This document shows positions 5,965 to 7,411 of a DNA stretch of 7,411 nucleotides, in pieces (within the stretch, counting starts at the first letter, position 1; each line of letters starts with the position of its first letter). The DNA is from an uncultured Clostridia bacterium (GTDB lineage: Bacteria; Bacillota; Clostridia; TANB77; CAG-508): assembly GCA_948739805.1 (NCBI GenBank), contig CAPYID010000058.1, positions 1 to 7,411 of the forward strand. Direction: 5' to 3'. The notes beneath the pieces are model-generated. The model did no database searches, was not told the DNA's origin, and saw only the letters and a program-made list of their open reading frames with translations. Position numbers and translations under genes: made by a program.

Positions 5965-5995
5965 ATTATAAAATCTATAATATCAAATGTTTCAA
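5965..5995 (-). promoter_or_regulatory. Candidate promoter for dnaN within oriC
   Basis: On the minus strand TTGAAA (5990-5995), a 19-bp spacer and TATAAT (5965-5970). The spacer is longer than ideal and the region is so A/T-rich that chance matches are expected. If real, transcription would start near 5958, immediately before the inverted DnaA boxes, allowing DnaA to control dnaN. Confidence 0.3.
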
Positions 5996-6060
5996 TAAAA
6001 CATATTTTTAGAAAACATAATTTCTTTTGTATATTATCTTAAATATTGGTATATATGATA

Positions 6061-7398
6061 TTAAGTCGGATTTGGATTTAAAATTATGTTTTTCACACTT
6101 TCCACAATTAGTCTTGTTTCATCTTTTTGTTTAATATCATTTGCTATTTTATCACAAGCATGCATAACTGTTGAATGATCTCTTTTACCAAAGTCATTAC
6201 CGATTTTTTTATAAGGAATATCTGCAATTTCCCTACATAAATACATTGCAATTTGTCTAGGATAAGCTAAGTCACTAGAACGTTTTGCACTATCTAAATC
6301 TTTTACAGAAATGTTAAAATATTTTGAAACAGTTTCTTTAATATAGTTAGAAGAAACAATTTTTTCTCTTTGGGAAATAACATCATTTATGGCTTTTTCA
6401 GCTAATTCGAAAGTTATTGGACTGTGAGTTAAAGAAGCCTGAGCAACAATTTTATTTAGTGTACCCTCCAGTTCCCTAATATTTGAGTCAACTTTAGTTG
6501 CAATATTAGAGAGAATTATATCATCAATAACAATATTTTCTAATTGAACCTTTTTTCTTAAAATTGCTAAACGAGTTTCATAATTAGCAGCAGATATATC
6601 TACTAATAATCCCCAATCAAATCTCGATTTTAAACGTTCACTTAAAGGATTAATATCTTTTGGAGGTTTATCGCTTGTAATAACAATTTGACCTTTATTT
6701 TCGTAAATGGTATTAAAAGTATGAAAAAACTCTTCTTGTATACCCTCTTTACCAGCTATAAATTGGATGTCATCTATTAATAGAACATCTATATTTCTAT
6801 ATTTCTGCCTAAATTGTTCATTTTTGTTATCTTTTATACTATTAATAAATTCATTAGTAAATTTTTCGGATGTTACGTAAACTACTCTCATTTCAGAATT
6901 TCTAGATAAAATCTCATGACCAATTGCATGCATAAGATGAGTTTTACCTATACCTACTCCTCCATGAATAAACAAAGGATTATAAGAAGTTCCAGGAGCT
7001 TCAGAAACTGCAAAAGCTGCAGCATGGGCGAATCTATTATTATCACCTATAACAAAAGATTCAAAAGTATATCTTGGATTAAGATTAGAATTTACAGGAT
7101 TTATTATTTCCCCAGAACTGTAATTATCAGAAGAATTGCCTTTTACTAAATCCTCTTGAGTTACGAAGTTTATTTTATGACCTTTATGAGTTACAAATTT
7201 AAAGGCATTATCAACAAGTTCTATATATCTTCTAACTTGGTCAATATGGAATGATGAAGGTGCAACAAGAGTAATAGTATCATCTGAAATACTTGCTAGT
7301 TCTAGAGGCTCTATCCAAGTTTGATAAGATATACCACTTACGGTATCACTCATTAAGAGTTTTGCATTGTTTAAAAGTTCATTTAAATCTTGAGCCAT
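6061..7398 (-). CDS. dnaA: Chromosomal replication initiator protein DnaA
   Basis: AAA+ ATPase that binds DnaA boxes, opens the origin and recruits the replicative helicase. At 445 aa it has normal length. Domain I (1 to about 82) contains the interaction segment around YQTWIEPL (25-32). A short, Ser/Asn-rich domain II follows (about 83-108). Domain III starts at NPRYTFESFVIGDNN (107-121) and shows Walker A GGVGIGKTH (146-154), Walker B LLIDDIQF (206-213), sensor I ITSDKPP (240-246), the arginine-finger region SERLKSRF (253-260) and sensor II NIRELEGTLN (306-315). Domain IV carries the DNA-binding helix-turn-helix with YPRQIAMYLCRE (379-390) and GKRDHSTVMHA (404-414). The start is ATG at 7398, with AGGGA upstream at the window edge; its promoter and rpmH side lie outside. 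The last codons contain a double DnaA-box-like sequence (6089-6106). Confidence 0.98.
   Translation of the reverse strand: MAQDLNELLNNAKLLMSDTVSGISYQTWIEPLELASISDDTITLVAPSSFHIDQVRRYIELVDNAFKFVTHKGHKINFVTQEDLVKGNSSDNYSSGEIINPVNSNLNPRYTFESFVIGDNNRFAHAAAFAVSEAPGTSYNPLFIHGGVGIGKTHLMHAIGHEILSRNSEMRVVYVTSEKFTNEFINSIKDNKNEQFRQKYRNIDVLLIDDIQFIAGKEGIQEEFFHTFNTIYENKGQIVITSDKPPKDINPLSERLKSRFDWGLLVDISAANYETRLAILRKKVQLENIVIDDIILSNIATKVDSNIRELEGTLNKIVAQASLTHSPITFELAEKAINDVISQREKIVSSNYIKETVSKYFNISVKDLDSAKRSSDLAYPRQIAMYLCREIADIPYKKIGNDFGKRDHSTVMHACDKIANDIKQKDETRLIVESVKNIILNPNPT
6089..6106 (+). promoter_or_regulatory. Double DnaA-box-like element inside dnaA
   Basis: This 18-mer in the last dozen dnaA codons differs at one base from the trio-side double box (5788-5805, opposite strand). 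It ends in CTTTCCACA (6098-6106). It encodes VESVK in DnaA, so the match may partly reflect coding constraint. Confidence 0.45.
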
Positions 7399-7411
7399 TT
7401 TTTTCGTCCCT

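Larger units (their letters stand above)
5742..6060. other. Chromosome replication origin, oriC
   Basis: A non-coding region of about 320 bp between dnaA and dnaN, the usual origin position in Bacillota. It holds at least ten DnaA-box-like 9-mers between 5788 and 5953 and a DnaA-trio plus A/T-only stretch on the dnaN side. A long A/T-rich stretch lies on the dnaA side (5955-6060, with very few G or C). No tRNA or protein gene is present. The arrangement of boxes, then trio, then A/T stretch, then dnaN matches the basal unwinding system described for Bacillus subtilis. Confidence 0.95.

Noticed and set aside
5851..6042. A 63-codon plus-strand frame across oriC.
   Set aside because: It runs through the DnaA boxes and A/T-rich DNA, with no ribosome binding site or family resemblance.

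Overview
The window is the replication-origin neighbourhood of a very A+T-rich bacterium, most likely a Bacillota (Firmicutes) member of the Clostridia type. The reasons are the gene order dnaA - oriC - dnaN - recF - gyrB on one strand, the low-G+C codon use, strong AGGAGG-type ribosome binding sites, intrinsic terminators and a Bacillus-style unwinding region next to dnaN. All five protein genes lie on the minus strand, so they read leftwards, away from the origin. All of them end in TAA, and tryptophan is encoded by TGG.

Layout from right to left. dnaA (6061-7398) is complete, but its promoter lies outside the window. Between dnaA and dnaN lies oriC (about 5742-6060). It holds at least ten DnaA-box-like 9-mers, including three direct boxes exactly 11 bp apart, an inverted TTATACACA pair, and an 18-bp double-box element repeated in three places, one of them inside the dnaA coding sequence. 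On the dnaN side is a double DnaA box followed by six perfect TAG/CTA triplets (a DnaA-trio) and a 23-bp A/T-only stretch that runs into the dnaN ribosome binding site. dnaN, recF and gyrB follow. An intrinsic terminator separates recF from gyrB. The yaaA (S4-domain) and remB genes often found in this cluster are absent, and gyrA does not follow gyrB.

The most interesting stretch is 860-1387, between gyrB and the next gene. It has no credible protein gene, but on the PLUS strand it shows the outline of a large structured RNA of about 450 nt. There is a sigma-A-like promoter (897-926). The predicted 5' end (about 933) coincides with the start of an 18-bp stem that pairs with 1327-1344, closing the 5' and 3' ends. 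Several long internal hairpins are rich in G-U pairs that only work on this strand. The strand is strongly G-over-C. A perfect 26-nt palindromic terminator follows, whose T tract overlaps the gyrB stop codon. I cannot match it to RNase P RNA, tmRNA, 6S or SRP RNA; I infer a possibly undescribed RNA.

Transcribed divergently from that RNA is a 182-codon gene (203-751) resembling the N-terminal, non-ATPase part of VirB4/TraC-type conjugation proteins, with its own good promoter. Its last 12 codons lie in a 92-bp perfect tandem repeat (1-239, about 2.6 copies) that runs off the left edge of the window.
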